A model generated the notes under the pieces. That model saw only the letters and a list, made by a program, of their open reading frames with translations. It searched no databases and was not told where the DNA came from. Of a stretch of 64,000 nt of DNA, positions 10,001 through 17,158 are shown piece after piece. Origin of the DNA: Carboxylicivirga linearis (GTDB lineage Bacteria > Bacteroidota > Bacteroidia > Bacteroidales > Marinilabiliaceae); the NCBI RefSeq assembly GCF_018271995.1, contig NZ_JAGUCO010000003.1:492831-556830 (forward strand), given 5' to 3'. The position numbers were made by a program, and so were the translations under genes. Positions within the stretch are counted from its first letter, which is position 1; each line of letters starts with the position of its first letter.

Positions 10001-10703
10001 GTTTCAGCAACGAAGTGGTGAAGAGGAAGAATTAGGCTCTATTCAACCAGATTTCTTAGGTGGTTTAAGAACAACCCTTAGTTATAAGAATGTGAGTTTA
10101 ACAGCTGGATTCGATATGCGTTTTGGAGGAATGGTTGCTTCATATGGTGCTAAGTATGGTACCGCTTATGGTTATACCGAAGCTTCTTTACGTTATTCAG
10201 CTCCTGAATACGGCGGTATTACCTGGACTTCTGCTTATGACGGTATTCAATACCAAGATGGTTATGTTCCAAATGGACTGTTAACAGCCGGTACTAATAT
10301 CACTCAGGCAAACGGAACCGTTTATACTGTAGTTGAAGGAGGCGAAAGTTATCAATCGTTGTATGAAAGAGGAATTCTTGAGCCGGTTCATGCTTCTGCA
10401 TGGCAATATTGGAATAATAGTTGGGGTTACGGTACCACCAATAGCGATTGGGTAAAAGATCTAAATTATATAGCATTACGAGAAGTAACAGTTAGTTATC
10501 GTTGCCCAGGTTTAGCTGATAAATTAAGCCTAAAAGGTTTATCATTTAGCTTGTCGGGTTATAATTTAGGATACTTACTAAATAATGCTCCAGCAGGTGT
10601 TAATCCAGAATCTGTTAGAGGAACAACACCATCTAACTTCCGTATGCGTTCATTTGCTGCTTACACTGCAAACTATATGTTCTCAATTAATGCGAAATTC
10701 TAA
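7020..10703 (+). CDS. SusC/RagA-family TonB-dependent outer-membrane receptor with STN domain
   Basis: 1227 residues. The N-terminus has a hydrophobic export segment (KMLGLFLFVGCLQINAASYA); an alternative start at Met15 is possible. Then come an STN (secretin/TonB N-terminal) domain at about 50-125 (LQNASLKDVFEAIEEQSEFT), a carboxypeptidase-regulatory-like beta-sandwich at about 135-215 (GRVIDTQGFALPGVNVFE), and the TonB box/plug region (DEVVVTALGIKRETKALGYA; QGRAAGVDIS; PIYVIDGV; SVLKGAAATALYGSRGLNGAI). The rest is a long beta-barrel ending in aromatic Phe. It should import an oligosaccharide or other large nutrient across the outer membrane together with the SusD-like lipoprotein. The STN domain ties it to the FecR/sigma pair. 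No glycoside hydrolase or binding lipoprotein accompanies it here, so the substrate cannot be predicted. Confidence 0.95.
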   Translation: MKRLTFFKRGSVSPMIQQYIKVAKMLGLFLFVGCLQINAASYASNKRLSFELQNASLKDVFEAIEEQSEFTIFYKENDVNLENRFNYQAQEKLVDEVLDEVLDKSEVTYEVKDKVIVIYSKEMANNSMQQEVTVTGRVIDTQGFALPGVNVFEKNNPTHGVITDIDGNYSINCSSEGLLVFSFIGFDTQEVAIAGQTTINITMVDEVTDLDEVVVTALGIKRETKALGYAVTDLKGDDLNKNVINPVNALQGRAAGVDISQSDGGMFGSSRILIRGASTLKPDNQPIYVIDGVILENNHADVGDADWSSTAGDFGSELKNLNPDDFESISVLKGAAATALYGSRGLNGAIVITTKSGENSQGLGVSVNQTFGIDYVYRQPDLQNVYGDGALSGYVDYGETNSSGSYYQWQNQEQFYLNTNGDAKFNNWQMGFGPRFDGRSILGYDNKLTNYNAVDNNYRDMYDLGFNSNTNISVQGGNEKTTFYTSMSYRHANGTLGKNEFDRLSFLAKASHQLNDHVLVEASINFANSTPKNPQPNIGEYFTSGVLGREYDPDYYKDKYKGTHGGLANGNYGDEYANVPGIGLWWALNENSDIQHETSVRPYLGLTVDLTSWLKLKAEANYNYYFTDREIKNPNSGYGRTYDSGAGQYAMIQTTKKQTNASASFLYNKNLTDDIVLSGFLRGDYYDNKQTYMSNSTNGGLVVPDQYFINNSVNSVSYNSYVTGYKRILSTSAAINLAWKSQIYLDITGRNDWSSALVYADGTGNNSYFYPSVSLSGIVSEMVDLPTWISFGKVRASWAQVGNDTNPYDINTAYSLNTSSQNGSNVNSLVLDSQMTSLDLKPERKNSWEVGLDWRFFSSRIGIDATYYKENTKDQIMTIDVPSVSGVSQQLVNAGNIQNQGVEIALNTTPIKTADWRWDVDFTYTRNESKIISLHENVADYILLSGYTNYGNYRIGSVAKVGGEYGMLITDSKPMIDDATGLPVLTYSDTRRMAFQQRSGEEEELGSIQPDFLGGLRTTLSYKNVSLTAGFDMRFGGMVASYGAKYGTAYGYTEASLRYSAPEYGGITWTSAYDGIQYQDGYVPNGLLTAGTNITQANGTVYTVVEGGESYQSLYERGILEPVHASAWQYWNNSWGYGTTNSDWVKDLNYIALREVTVSYRCPGLADKLSLKGLSFSLSGYNLGYLLNNAPAGVNPESVRGTTPSNFRMRSFAAYTANYMFSINAKF

Positions 10704-10723
10704 GACCTAATTGTTTGAAAAAG

Positions 10724-12628
10724 ATGAATATGAAATATAATAAAATAGCATTATTGCTTCTTGTTGCCATATCTATTTTATCGATAAATGGTTGTAAAGA
10801 AGACTTTGCTGAAATAAATACCGATCCGGCAGCTGTTGTTGTTGGTAATGTAGACTTTTTGTTTACACAAGCAGAATTGGAATTTGAACCTTCTGATTAT
10901 ACATTTTGGTTTTATAATGCGCCTATGATGTATAAATGGGGGCAAGTAGGAATTGGTTCAGGTGGTTTTTCGCCAACCTATCAGGAAACAACTGAGTATG
11001 GTGGACAAGGTGAGCAATTTATCAACGTATTAAAATATACGCGTGAGATTGAATATTTGGTAAGTCTAATGTCTGAAGAAGAAGCCGCCGGATATCAACA
11101 ACAAGTTGCAGCATCTCGTGTATTGTGTATATATCTGGGAATATTCGATTCAGATATGTACGGTGATATTCCATTTAATGAAGCGGCTATGGCACGATAT
11201 ACTTCACCTTCATTATTAACTCCAGAGTATGATTCTGTTGAAGGTTTATATACGCAATGGTTAGAGGAATTAGAGGAGTATATGACTATTTTAACAACAG
11301 CTCAAAACCAAAATTGGATTGCAAAACAAGATTTAATCTATGGAGGCGATGCTACCAAATGGGCTAAGTTGGCGAACTCTTTACGCTTGAAAATTGCTGT
11401 TCGTTTGTTAAGTCAGGATCAAGCTAAAGCTTTTGAAATTGCAAGTGCAGTAGCAACAAGTTCGGTAGGAGTATTAGATGGAGCTGATGACGATTTTCTT
11501 TATAATAAGTCAAGTGCTATTGTTTCTAATGACGGTGATAAAGTGTATCATTTTGGTAGTTCTGTATTAGGATCCTATATTTATCCAACTCAATTAGTTA
11601 CTGATTTTATGATGGAGAATGAAGATCCTCGTATACGTTTCTTCTTTTCGAAAAACAGTTATAACTCAAAAGTAGTTCAGGCTTTTTTTGATCAAGGAGT
11701 GGATCTTCCTTCATTTATTGCAGATAATGTTGAATATACTGAAGATGCCGAAGGGCATAAAACATTTGCAGGTTGGGCTGGATTAGGTGAGCCTTGGGTT
11801 CGCTATTATGGTTTGCCTGTTGTAATGAATGCAAATCAGGATAGTCAATATGATGGATACTTTAAAACAACTCCATTTACTATTACTAATAGCGACGGTG
11901 TCGAGTATACCTATCGTGCAACTTCTCAGTTTAGCGAAGAAATGGTGAAAGGAAGAGTTGACTACACCATTCCTTCAGCTCCGGATGATACACCGGTTAC
12001 CGATACTGAAGATTATCCTTGGTATGGAATGTATATGTCAACTGCAGAGGTTAATTTTTACTTTGCCGAGTTAAAATTGCTAGGTGCTAATTTGCCATTG
12101 ACAGCTCAAGAGTATTATAATCGTGCAGTAGAGACTTCTGTCCAAGAATATGACCGCTTGGCTTCATTAAATCATATTCCTTATTATGGAACAACCTATG
12201 GTTATGACCCTTTTGAGGCAACTATTGATTTGAAAGAAGGTGAAATTGAAGCAATGATGGATAAGCCAAATGTTGCATTAACAGGTTCAACTGCCGAAAT
12301 GCTTGAGAAAGTATATGTTCAGGAAATGCTTCACTTTATGTATTATCCGACCGATCAGTTTTGTGTAGTCCGTCGTTCAGGTGTTCCATCAAGGGTAAGT
12401 TCATTTTTTAAGTGGACTGACTTTAGTGAACCAACATATAATGAAGTTCCGAGAAGATTTGAAGTGTTGACTCCTTCTGTAACAGATATCATGTTTGAAA
12501 TCAAAACAGAAGCTTATAATCGTCAGGGGTATACCAGTGGTACTGGAATAAACACTGAATTATTAAACACTGAAAGAGTTTGGCAAGATAAAGGCGCACC
12601 AAATTTTGGTGAAGGTCCCCAACAATAG
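10724..12628 (+). CDS. SusD/RagB-family outer-membrane lipoprotein (SusD-like_2 type)
   Basis: About 634 residues from the ATG at 10724. The frame is open to a TTG at 10715, and an ATG at 10730 is equally possible. The signal peptide IALLLLVAISILSINGC ends in a lipobox Cys, so it is a lipoprotein. The sequence just after it (EDFAEINTDPAAVV), the helical TPR-like segments and the C-terminal motif TERVWQDKG identify the SusD-like_2 subgroup. It lies 20 nt behind the receptor gene and should form the lid of the SusCD uptake complex on the cell surface. A terminator follows at 12661-12691. Family is firm; the ligand is not predictable. Confidence 0.93.
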   Translation: MNMKYNKIALLLLVAISILSINGCKEDFAEINTDPAAVVVGNVDFLFTQAELEFEPSDYTFWFYNAPMMYKWGQVGIGSGGFSPTYQETTEYGGQGEQFINVLKYTREIEYLVSLMSEEEAAGYQQQVAASRVLCIYLGIFDSDMYGDIPFNEAAMARYTSPSLLTPEYDSVEGLYTQWLEELEEYMTILTTAQNQNWIAKQDLIYGGDATKWAKLANSLRLKIAVRLLSQDQAKAFEIASAVATSSVGVLDGADDDFLYNKSSAIVSNDGDKVYHFGSSVLGSYIYPTQLVTDFMMENEDPRIRFFFSKNSYNSKVVQAFFDQGVDLPSFIADNVEYTEDAEGHKTFAGWAGLGEPWVRYYGLPVVMNANQDSQYDGYFKTTPFTITNSDGVEYTYRATSQFSEEMVKGRVDYTIPSAPDDTPVTDTEDYPWYGMYMSTAEVNFYFAELKLLGANLPLTAQEYYNRAVETSVQEYDRLASLNHIPYYGTTYGYDPFEATIDLKEGEIEAMMDKPNVALTGSTAEMLEKVYVQEMLHFMYYPTDQFCVVRRSGVPSRVSSFFKWTDFSEPTYNEVPRRFEVLTPSVTDIMFEIKTEAYNRQGYTSGTGINTELLNTERVWQDKGAPNFGEGPQQ

Positions 12629-12660
12629 TAGTGATATTGTGAATTTTTAGATTTAAGTGA

Positions 12661-12691
12661 AAAGAGGCTGTCAAATGATAGTCTCTTTTTT
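12661..12691 (+). terminator. Terminator after the susCD-like pair
   Basis: AAAGAGGCTGTC (12661-12672) pairs with GATAGTCTCTTT (12677-12688), 12 bp with two G-U pairs and an AAAT loop, running into a T tract. It lies 33 nt after the SusD-like stop codon. Confidence 0.87.
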
Positions 12692-12845
12692 ATGTATATA
12701 ATGTGATATAGACAAAGGCATCAGGTGAATTCTGGGCCATATCGACAATTGCTTCCCATGGTTCTTTGGGTAGTGCGGTTTTTTCTTGTGCCCAATTGAA
12801 TTGATAAACTAGTACAAAAAGAATTAAAATTAGGTTTGATTTCAT
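12690..12845 (-). CDS. Small secreted-peptide ORF or gene remnant
   Basis: 51 residues from the ATG at 12845 on the minus strand. It begins with a good export signal (MKSNLILILFVLVYQFNWAQ) that has a plausible cleavage site after WAQ, followed by about 31 residues with no recognisable domain, containing two Trp-poor acidic stretches. Its stop codon overlaps the T tract of the terminator at 12661-12691. It could be a real small secreted protein or the truncated start of a larger gene whose remainder has been lost. I do not recognise a family. Confidence 0.35.
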   Translation of the reverse strand: MKSNLILILFVLVYQFNWAQEKTALPKEPWEAIVDMAQNSPDAFVYITLYT

Positions 12846-13099
12846 TGCAGTAAATTTAATGGTTTTACACTGCAAATAAAGGATGGCTATTTTTAGTTAT
12901 AAAGGTTTTTCCGACGAGGTGGTCAATGGATTGAATGAATGGGTAATTAGAAGTTAGGGGCTGGAAGTTAGAAGAAAGCTGATGGCTGCTAGCTTCTGGC
13001 TCACGAACTATGGACTTTGCACTTCGGACATCGAACTTTTCGTTAAATAATTTAACATCGCAAATCAAACATCCCACAAGCCGGGCAATTTCCATTTGG

Positions 13100-13425
13100 T
13101 TCCGCAGATGGGGTACCCGCAGAATGAATGAAGGAAGAGAGAAATTTGGTTGGGAGCTGTCATCATTAAATTTCTACCGTAATGAATTCGTAGCGGGTCA
13201 TCGAGGAGCCATGGCTGCTTTCTTTGGTCCTTTCTGTAGCTGAAGACAGAAAGGACGGAATAAATTTCTTTATCCTCTTCCTTTTTGGGAAAAAGGAAGC
13301 AAAAATCTTTCTGATTGAGGGGCTTGCTATGCACCGTTGACGAACTTAAGGCTTCAGGTACAACTTTTCGTACCTCAAAGCCACCATTCCGCCTTGTTCG
13401 CAACTAGCTCTGGCAATCAGAAGTT
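13100..13425. other. Hairpin-rich non-coding region
   Basis: The 12846-13564 stretch has no convincing gene. Within it there are several helices: ACCCGC/GCGGGT enclosing AGAAATTT/AAATTTCT (8 bp, perfect); TCCTTTCTGT 13228-13237 with ACAGAAAGGA 13246-13255 (10 bp); CTTCCTTTTT 13277-13286 with AAAAAGGAAG 13290-13299 (10 bp, GGG loop); TTCTGATTG 13309-13317 with CAATCAGAA 13414-13422, enclosing AGGTAC/GTACCT 13356-13361 with 13370-13375. The order (large branched part, then a ctttctttgg tract and a long hairpin) recalls the three structured repeats at 531, 1912 and 19663, but the sequence is different. Bases 12900-13060 contain degenerate short direct repeats such as agaagttag. Confidence 0.5.
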
Positions 13426-13509
13426 CGAAACTTCGTTTCGAGTGGGGAGTTATTGCTCTTGTTAGTTGTAGTTTATAACTTCAATCTTTATACTTTTAAC
13501 TTCATGTTG

Positions 13510-13559
13510 TTCGGATCGTATCTTTAATTGACATGATTGATAGTAAGATGCGATCCGAA
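13510..13559 (-). terminator. Long hairpin downstream of the GntR regulator gene
   Basis: TTCGGATCGTATCTT (13510-13524) pairs with AAGATGCGATCCGAA (13545-13559): 15 bp with one wobble and a 20-nt loop, 5 nt beyond the regulator's stop on the minus strand. There is no T tract on the minus-strand 3' side, so it is either a non-canonical terminator or an RNA-stabilising hairpin. Confidence 0.5.
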
Positions 13560-13564
13560 AAGGA

Positions 13565-14281
13565 TTAAAATGTTCCATACAACCCATAATCATTAGTATT
13601 ACAAAATACCTGACTGTACAAGAAAAAGCCTTCTTTTGAAGTTTCCATTTTTCGGTCTAATTGTAAAATGGGATGACCAGGTTTTACATTGAAATATTGC
13701 TGCATGGTTTCGTTGGCTGTAATGGCCATTAATTTTTGTTCGCCACCAACAATCTCAATCTGATAATTGGTTCGCATTATTTCAAATAAAGAACGGTTCT
13801 CGAAATTTCTGCTGGTAAATCTGGGCAGATTAATGTTGGGAACCATCGTGATATCATAAAATACCGGTTGTTTATTTATAATTCGCAGGCGTTCGAGTTT
13901 GTAGCATCCTACCTCTTTCTCGTAATTCAATAGAGGAAAACCAAAAGCATCTTCCCAGGTTGTTAAGTAGGGTTTGATTATAATTTTTGTTTCCAGATTT
14001 TCTTTACCAATAGCTGAAGTTGTACCTGATAGAGAAAGAATGCCAACACCCTGAGGTTGACCTTGTACAATGCTTCCTTTCCCTTGTTTTTTTCTGATAT
14101 AACCTTCATGAACCAGTCTGTCCAGAGCTTTTCTTACGGTTGGACGGGTAACATTGTGAGTAGTGCACAGTTCGTTTTCAGAGGGAAGGATGTCTCCTTT
14201 TTCATATAAGCCATCGGTAATGTGTCTTCTAAGTTGTTCGTAAAGTACTTTATAGGGAGGTAATCCTTTTTTGTCTGTCAT
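13565..14281 (-). CDS. GntR-family transcriptional regulator with UTRA domain (HutC subfamily)
   Basis: 238 residues. The N-terminal winged helix-turn-helix (about 5-72) has KGDILPSENELCTTHNVTR, TVRKALDRLVHEGYIRK and KGSIV. The C-terminal UTRA ligand-binding domain (about 90-236) has ERLRIINKQPVFYDIT, FEIMRTNYQIEIVG and GHPILQLDRKM. It is transcribed away from the E2-E3-E1 operon, and the 161-nt intergenic region carries palindromic sites built on ACTTGT/ACAAGT. By analogy with its family it should repress both directions and be released by a pathway metabolite, probably a sugar or polyol phosphate. Family is firm; effector and mode are inferred. Confidence 0.92.
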   Translation of the reverse strand: MTDKKGLPPYKVLYEQLRRHITDGLYEKGDILPSENELCTTHNVTRPTVRKALDRLVHEGYIRKKQGKGSIVQGQPQGVGILSLSGTTSAIGKENLETKIIIKPYLTTWEDAFGFPLLNYEKEVGCYKLERLRIINKQPVFYDITMVPNINLPRFTSRNFENRSLFEIMRTNYQIEIVGGEQKLMAITANETMQQYFNVKPGHPILQLDRKMETSKEGFFLYSQVFCNTNDYGLYGTF

Positions 14282-14317
14282 CTTTGTAAATTTTTTGTAA
14301 AGATAAGTTGTTTTAGA

Positions 14318-14337
14318 TGTATATACAAGTAACTTGT
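14318..14337. promoter_or_regulatory. Candidate GntR operator near the regulator's own promoter
   Basis: TGTATATACAAGT (14318-14330) repeats the right part of the palindrome at 14390-14405, and ACAAGT-A-ACTTGT (14325-14337) is itself an inverted repeat. On the minus strand the same bases supply a TTG followed about 20 nt later by TATCTTTA, a good Bacteroidota promoter for the regulator gene. This suggests autoregulation. Confidence 0.6.
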
Positions 14338-14389
14338 AAAAGGTCTAAAGAGGTTAATAAACAGCGATTTGATATAAAATGCAATATTA

Positions 14390-14422
14390 ACTTGTATATA
14401 CAAGTATGTTCAAATAGATTTG
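14390..14422 (+). promoter_or_regulatory. Promoter with overlapping palindromic operator for the E2-E3-E1 operon
   Basis: ACTTGTATATACAAGT (14390-14405) is a perfect 16-nt palindrome. The TTG at 14392-14394 and TAGATTTG at 14415-14422 are 20 nt apart, matching the Bacteroidota TTG/TAnnTTTG promoter. The palindrome covers the upstream box, so a bound GntR protein would block transcription. The first gene starts at 14443. Confidence 0.72.
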
Positions 14423-14442
14423 TAAAAAAAACTAACTAAATC

Positions 14443-15759
14443 ATGGCTAACGCAATTATAATGCCTCGCCAGGGGCAATCAGTCGAATCCTGCATATTTA
14501 CCCAATGGTATAAAAATGTGGGCGACGAAGTAAAAACAGGCGATATACTCTTTGCCTACGAAACCGATAAAGCATCTTTCGAACAAGAAGCTGAAGCAGA
14601 TGGTATTTTGTTAGCAGCTTTTTGTGAAGAAGGAGATGAAATTCCCGTTCTACAAAATATTGGCGTAATCGGTCAGGCTGGTGAAAGTATCGATGAATTC
14701 CAGTCGGGTGAAGCTGTTGAAGCATCATCAACCGAAACAGTAAAAGAAGAAAAGGTAGAAGTGGAAGCTGAACCAGTAGCTGAAGTAGTTCTTAAAGAAA
14801 GAGCTGAAGGCGAAAAGGTGAAAATTTCGCCGAGAGCTAAAAAGCTGGCAAAAGCAAAAGCGGTTCCTTATGCAAGTTTGGAAGGTTCAGGACCAGAAGG
14901 ACGAATTATTGTAAGAGATGTGGAAGCTTATCTGGCTTCAACTCCGAAAACAACTCCACTGGCAAAAGAAATAATGAAGCAGGAAGATCTTCAGCCGGCT
15001 GAAACAGGAACTGGTTTGGCAGGAACTGTTAAAGCATCGGATCTTACAGCTACCAATCCTGTTTATAGTGGTGATTTCGAGGTTAAGAAATTACCTAATA
15101 TCCGCAAGCTGATTGCAAAAGCAATGCATGCATCGTTGCAGAACTCGGCTCAGCTGACTCACCATTTGGGTGCCGATGCCCGCCAATTGCAAGCTTTGCG
15201 CAAAAAAGTAAAAGCAACAGAAGGAGCGCCTAATATTACCATTAACGATATGGTTTGTTTTGCAGTTATCAAGGCTCTGAAGCAGTTCCCTGATGCAAAT
15301 GCTCACTTTTTAGGCGATAGTGTAAAATATTTCAATAAGGTTCATTTAGGATTGGCGGTTGATACCGATCGTGGTTTGATGGTTCCGGTAATTAAAAATG
15401 CCGATGATCTATCAATCACAGGTTTATCAAACCAATTTAAAGAAGTGGCTGAATCTTGTCGTGCAGGTAGTATCGATCCTGAATTATTATCATCTGAAGC
15501 GGCATCTTTTACCGTATCCAATTTGGGTAATTACGGTGTGGAAATGTTTACGCCTGTTATCAATTTACCTCAGGTGGCAATATTGGGTGTAAATACCATT
15601 GTGCCTCGTCCTGCTGATTTAGGCGGAGGTGTTTATGGCTTTGTTCCTTATATGGGCTTGAGTTTGACTTACGATCACCAGGCTATCGACGGAGGTTTGG
15701 CAACCCGCTTCCTGAAACAAATAGCTATTGAAATTGAAAATCTAACTATCGACTTCTAA
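14443..15759 (+). CDS. Dihydrolipoamide acyltransferase (E2) of a 2-oxoacid/acetoin-type dehydrogenase complex
   Basis: 438 residues. The lipoyl domain (1-78) carries the lipoylation Lys43 in YETDKASFE. A Glu/Val-rich linker (about 90-122) leads to a peripheral-subunit-binding domain (127-164; KISPRAKKLAKAK, GSGPEGRIIVRDV). A shortened second binding-domain-like segment (170-202; TPLAKEIMKQ, GTGLAGTVKASDL) follows. The catalytic acyltransferase domain runs from about 212 to the end, with the active-site His412 in YDHQAIDGG. It forms the core that transfers the acyl group to CoA. It is the first gene of the operon, with E3 starting 10 nt after it and fused E1 next. The acyl substrate (acetyl, from pyruvate or acetoin, or another) cannot be read from sequence. 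Confidence 0.9.
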   Translation: MANAIIMPRQGQSVESCIFTQWYKNVGDEVKTGDILFAYETDKASFEQEAEADGILLAAFCEEGDEIPVLQNIGVIGQAGESIDEFQSGEAVEASSTETVKEEKVEVEAEPVAEVVLKERAEGEKVKISPRAKKLAKAKAVPYASLEGSGPEGRIIVRDVEAYLASTPKTTPLAKEIMKQEDLQPAETGTGLAGTVKASDLTATNPVYSGDFEVKKLPNIRKLIAKAMHASLQNSAQLTHHLGADARQLQALRKKVKATEGAPNITINDMVCFAVIKALKQFPDANAHFLGDSVKYFNKVHLGLAVDTDRGLMVPVIKNADDLSITGLSNQFKEVAESCRAGSIDPELLSSEAASFTVSNLGNYGVEMFTPVINLPQVAILGVNTIVPRPADLGGGVYGFVPYMGLSLTYDHQAIDGGLATRFLKQIAIEIENLTIDF

Positions 15760-15769
15760 AAATAATTAC

Positions 15770-17128
15770 ATGTACGATTTAGCAATTATAGGAGGAGGTC
15801 CTGCAGGATATGTGGCAGCTGAACGAGCAGGTGCCAAAGGTTTGAAGGTGGTCCTTTTCGAGAAAAAAGATTTAGGCGGAGTTTGTCTGAATGAAGGATG
15901 TATCCCAACAAAAACATTGTTGTATAGTGCTAAGCTGTATGATAATGCCAAAGGTGGAAGTAAATATGGAGTCGAAGCCAATGATTTGTCTTTCAGTTTT
16001 GATAAGATGATGGCGCGCAAACAAAAAGTGGTAAAAAAACTGGTTGGCGGCGTTGGTTTGAAGATGAAACAGCATAAAGTAGATGTGATAAAGGAATCTG
16101 CGTTAATACAAGGACGTACCCGCGAGGGTATAGAAATTTCAATTCAAGATGGAAAAATTCAAGCTTCGAACCTGTTGATTTGTACAGGTTCTGAAGCTTT
16201 TGTTCCGCCGATTCCGGGGTTGACCAATAATGACGCAATTCTTACTAATCGTGAAATATTAGATTTAAAAGCACAGCCCGAATCATTGGTGATTATTGGA
16301 GGTGGTGTGATAGGAATGGAGTTTGCCAGTTTCTTTAATAGCTTGGGAACAAAGGTTACAATCATCGAAATGTTGGATGAAATTCTAACAGGTATGGACG
16401 TAGAAATGAGCGCCATGCTTCGTCAGATGTACGCTAAAAAAGGAATTGAATATCATTTATCATCAAAAGTAACAAAGGTTGATGGTCAAACCGTGACATT
16501 TGAGAAAGATGGTAAATCAACTGAAATAAAAGGCGATAAGATTTTGGTAAGTGTGGGACGTAAGCCTGTGGTTACCGGTTTTGGTTTGGAGAACCTTGGA
16601 GTGGAACTTTTCCGTGGTGGCATTAAAGTAGATGAAAAGATGAGAACCAACATCCCGAATGTGTATGCCGCAGGTGATGTTACAGGTTTTTCACTGTTGG
16701 CTCATACTGCCAGTCGCGAAGGTGAAGTGGTGGTAAATAATCTGGCAGGAGGAAATGATCAGATGCGTTACAACGCTATTCCGGGGGTAGTGTACACCAA
16801 TCCTGAAATTGCAGGAGTGGGGTTGACAGAAGAAGCTGCCAAAGCAAAAGGCATCGAATATAAAGTTGCCCAATTGCCAATGGCTTATGCAGGCCGTTTT
16901 GTTGCCGAAAACGAAGGTGGAAGCGGACTATGCAAAGTTTTGGTTGGCGCTAAATATGGTGAAGTGCTCGGAGTCCACATGTTGGGTAACCCATCAAGTG
17001 AAATGATCTACGGAGCCTGCATGGCTATCGAAGCCGAAATGACCCTGAAAGAGATGGAACAAGTAGTGTTCCCTCATCCTACTGTATCAGAAATATTCAA
17101 AGAAACCGTTTTTAGTTTCGCCCATTAA
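15770..17128 (+). CDS. lpdA: Dihydrolipoyl dehydrogenase (E3)
   Basis: 452 residues, a FAD-dependent pyridine-nucleotide disulfide oxidoreductase. The FAD motif GGGPAG (8-13) is followed by the redox disulfide Cys39/Cys44 in GGVCLNEGCIPTK. The NAD motif is GGGVIGMEFASF, the second FAD motif is NVYAAGDVTG, and the C-terminal catalytic His lies in FPHPTVSE. It reoxidises the lipoyl groups of E2 with NAD. It lies 10 nt after E2 and 30 nt before E1, so it is likely dedicated to this complex. All key residues are present and the length is normal. Confidence 0.95.
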   Translation: MYDLAIIGGGPAGYVAAERAGAKGLKVVLFEKKDLGGVCLNEGCIPTKTLLYSAKLYDNAKGGSKYGVEANDLSFSFDKMMARKQKVVKKLVGGVGLKMKQHKVDVIKESALIQGRTREGIEISIQDGKIQASNLLICTGSEAFVPPIPGLTNNDAILTNREILDLKAQPESLVIIGGGVIGMEFASFFNSLGTKVTIIEMLDEILTGMDVEMSAMLRQMYAKKGIEYHLSSKVTKVDGQTVTFEKDGKSTEIKGDKILVSVGRKPVVTGFGLENLGVELFRGGIKVDEKMRTNIPNVYAAGDVTGFSLLAHTASREGEVVVNNLAGGNDQMRYNAIPGVVYTNPEIAGVGLTEEAAKAKGIEYKVAQLPMAYAGRFVAENEGGSGLCKVLVGAKYGEVLGVHMLGNPSSEMIYGACMAIEAEMTLKEMEQVVFPHPTVSEIFKETVFSFAH

Positions 17129-17158
17129 TCAGAACAATAATCTCTTAAATATAGAAAA

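Noticed and set aside
13010..13403. Overlapping open frames of 77 and 112 residues on opposite strands in the 12.9-13.5 kb spacer
   Set aside because: They run through the hairpin block, have no family pattern, and owe their length to the paired repeats; treated as non-coding.
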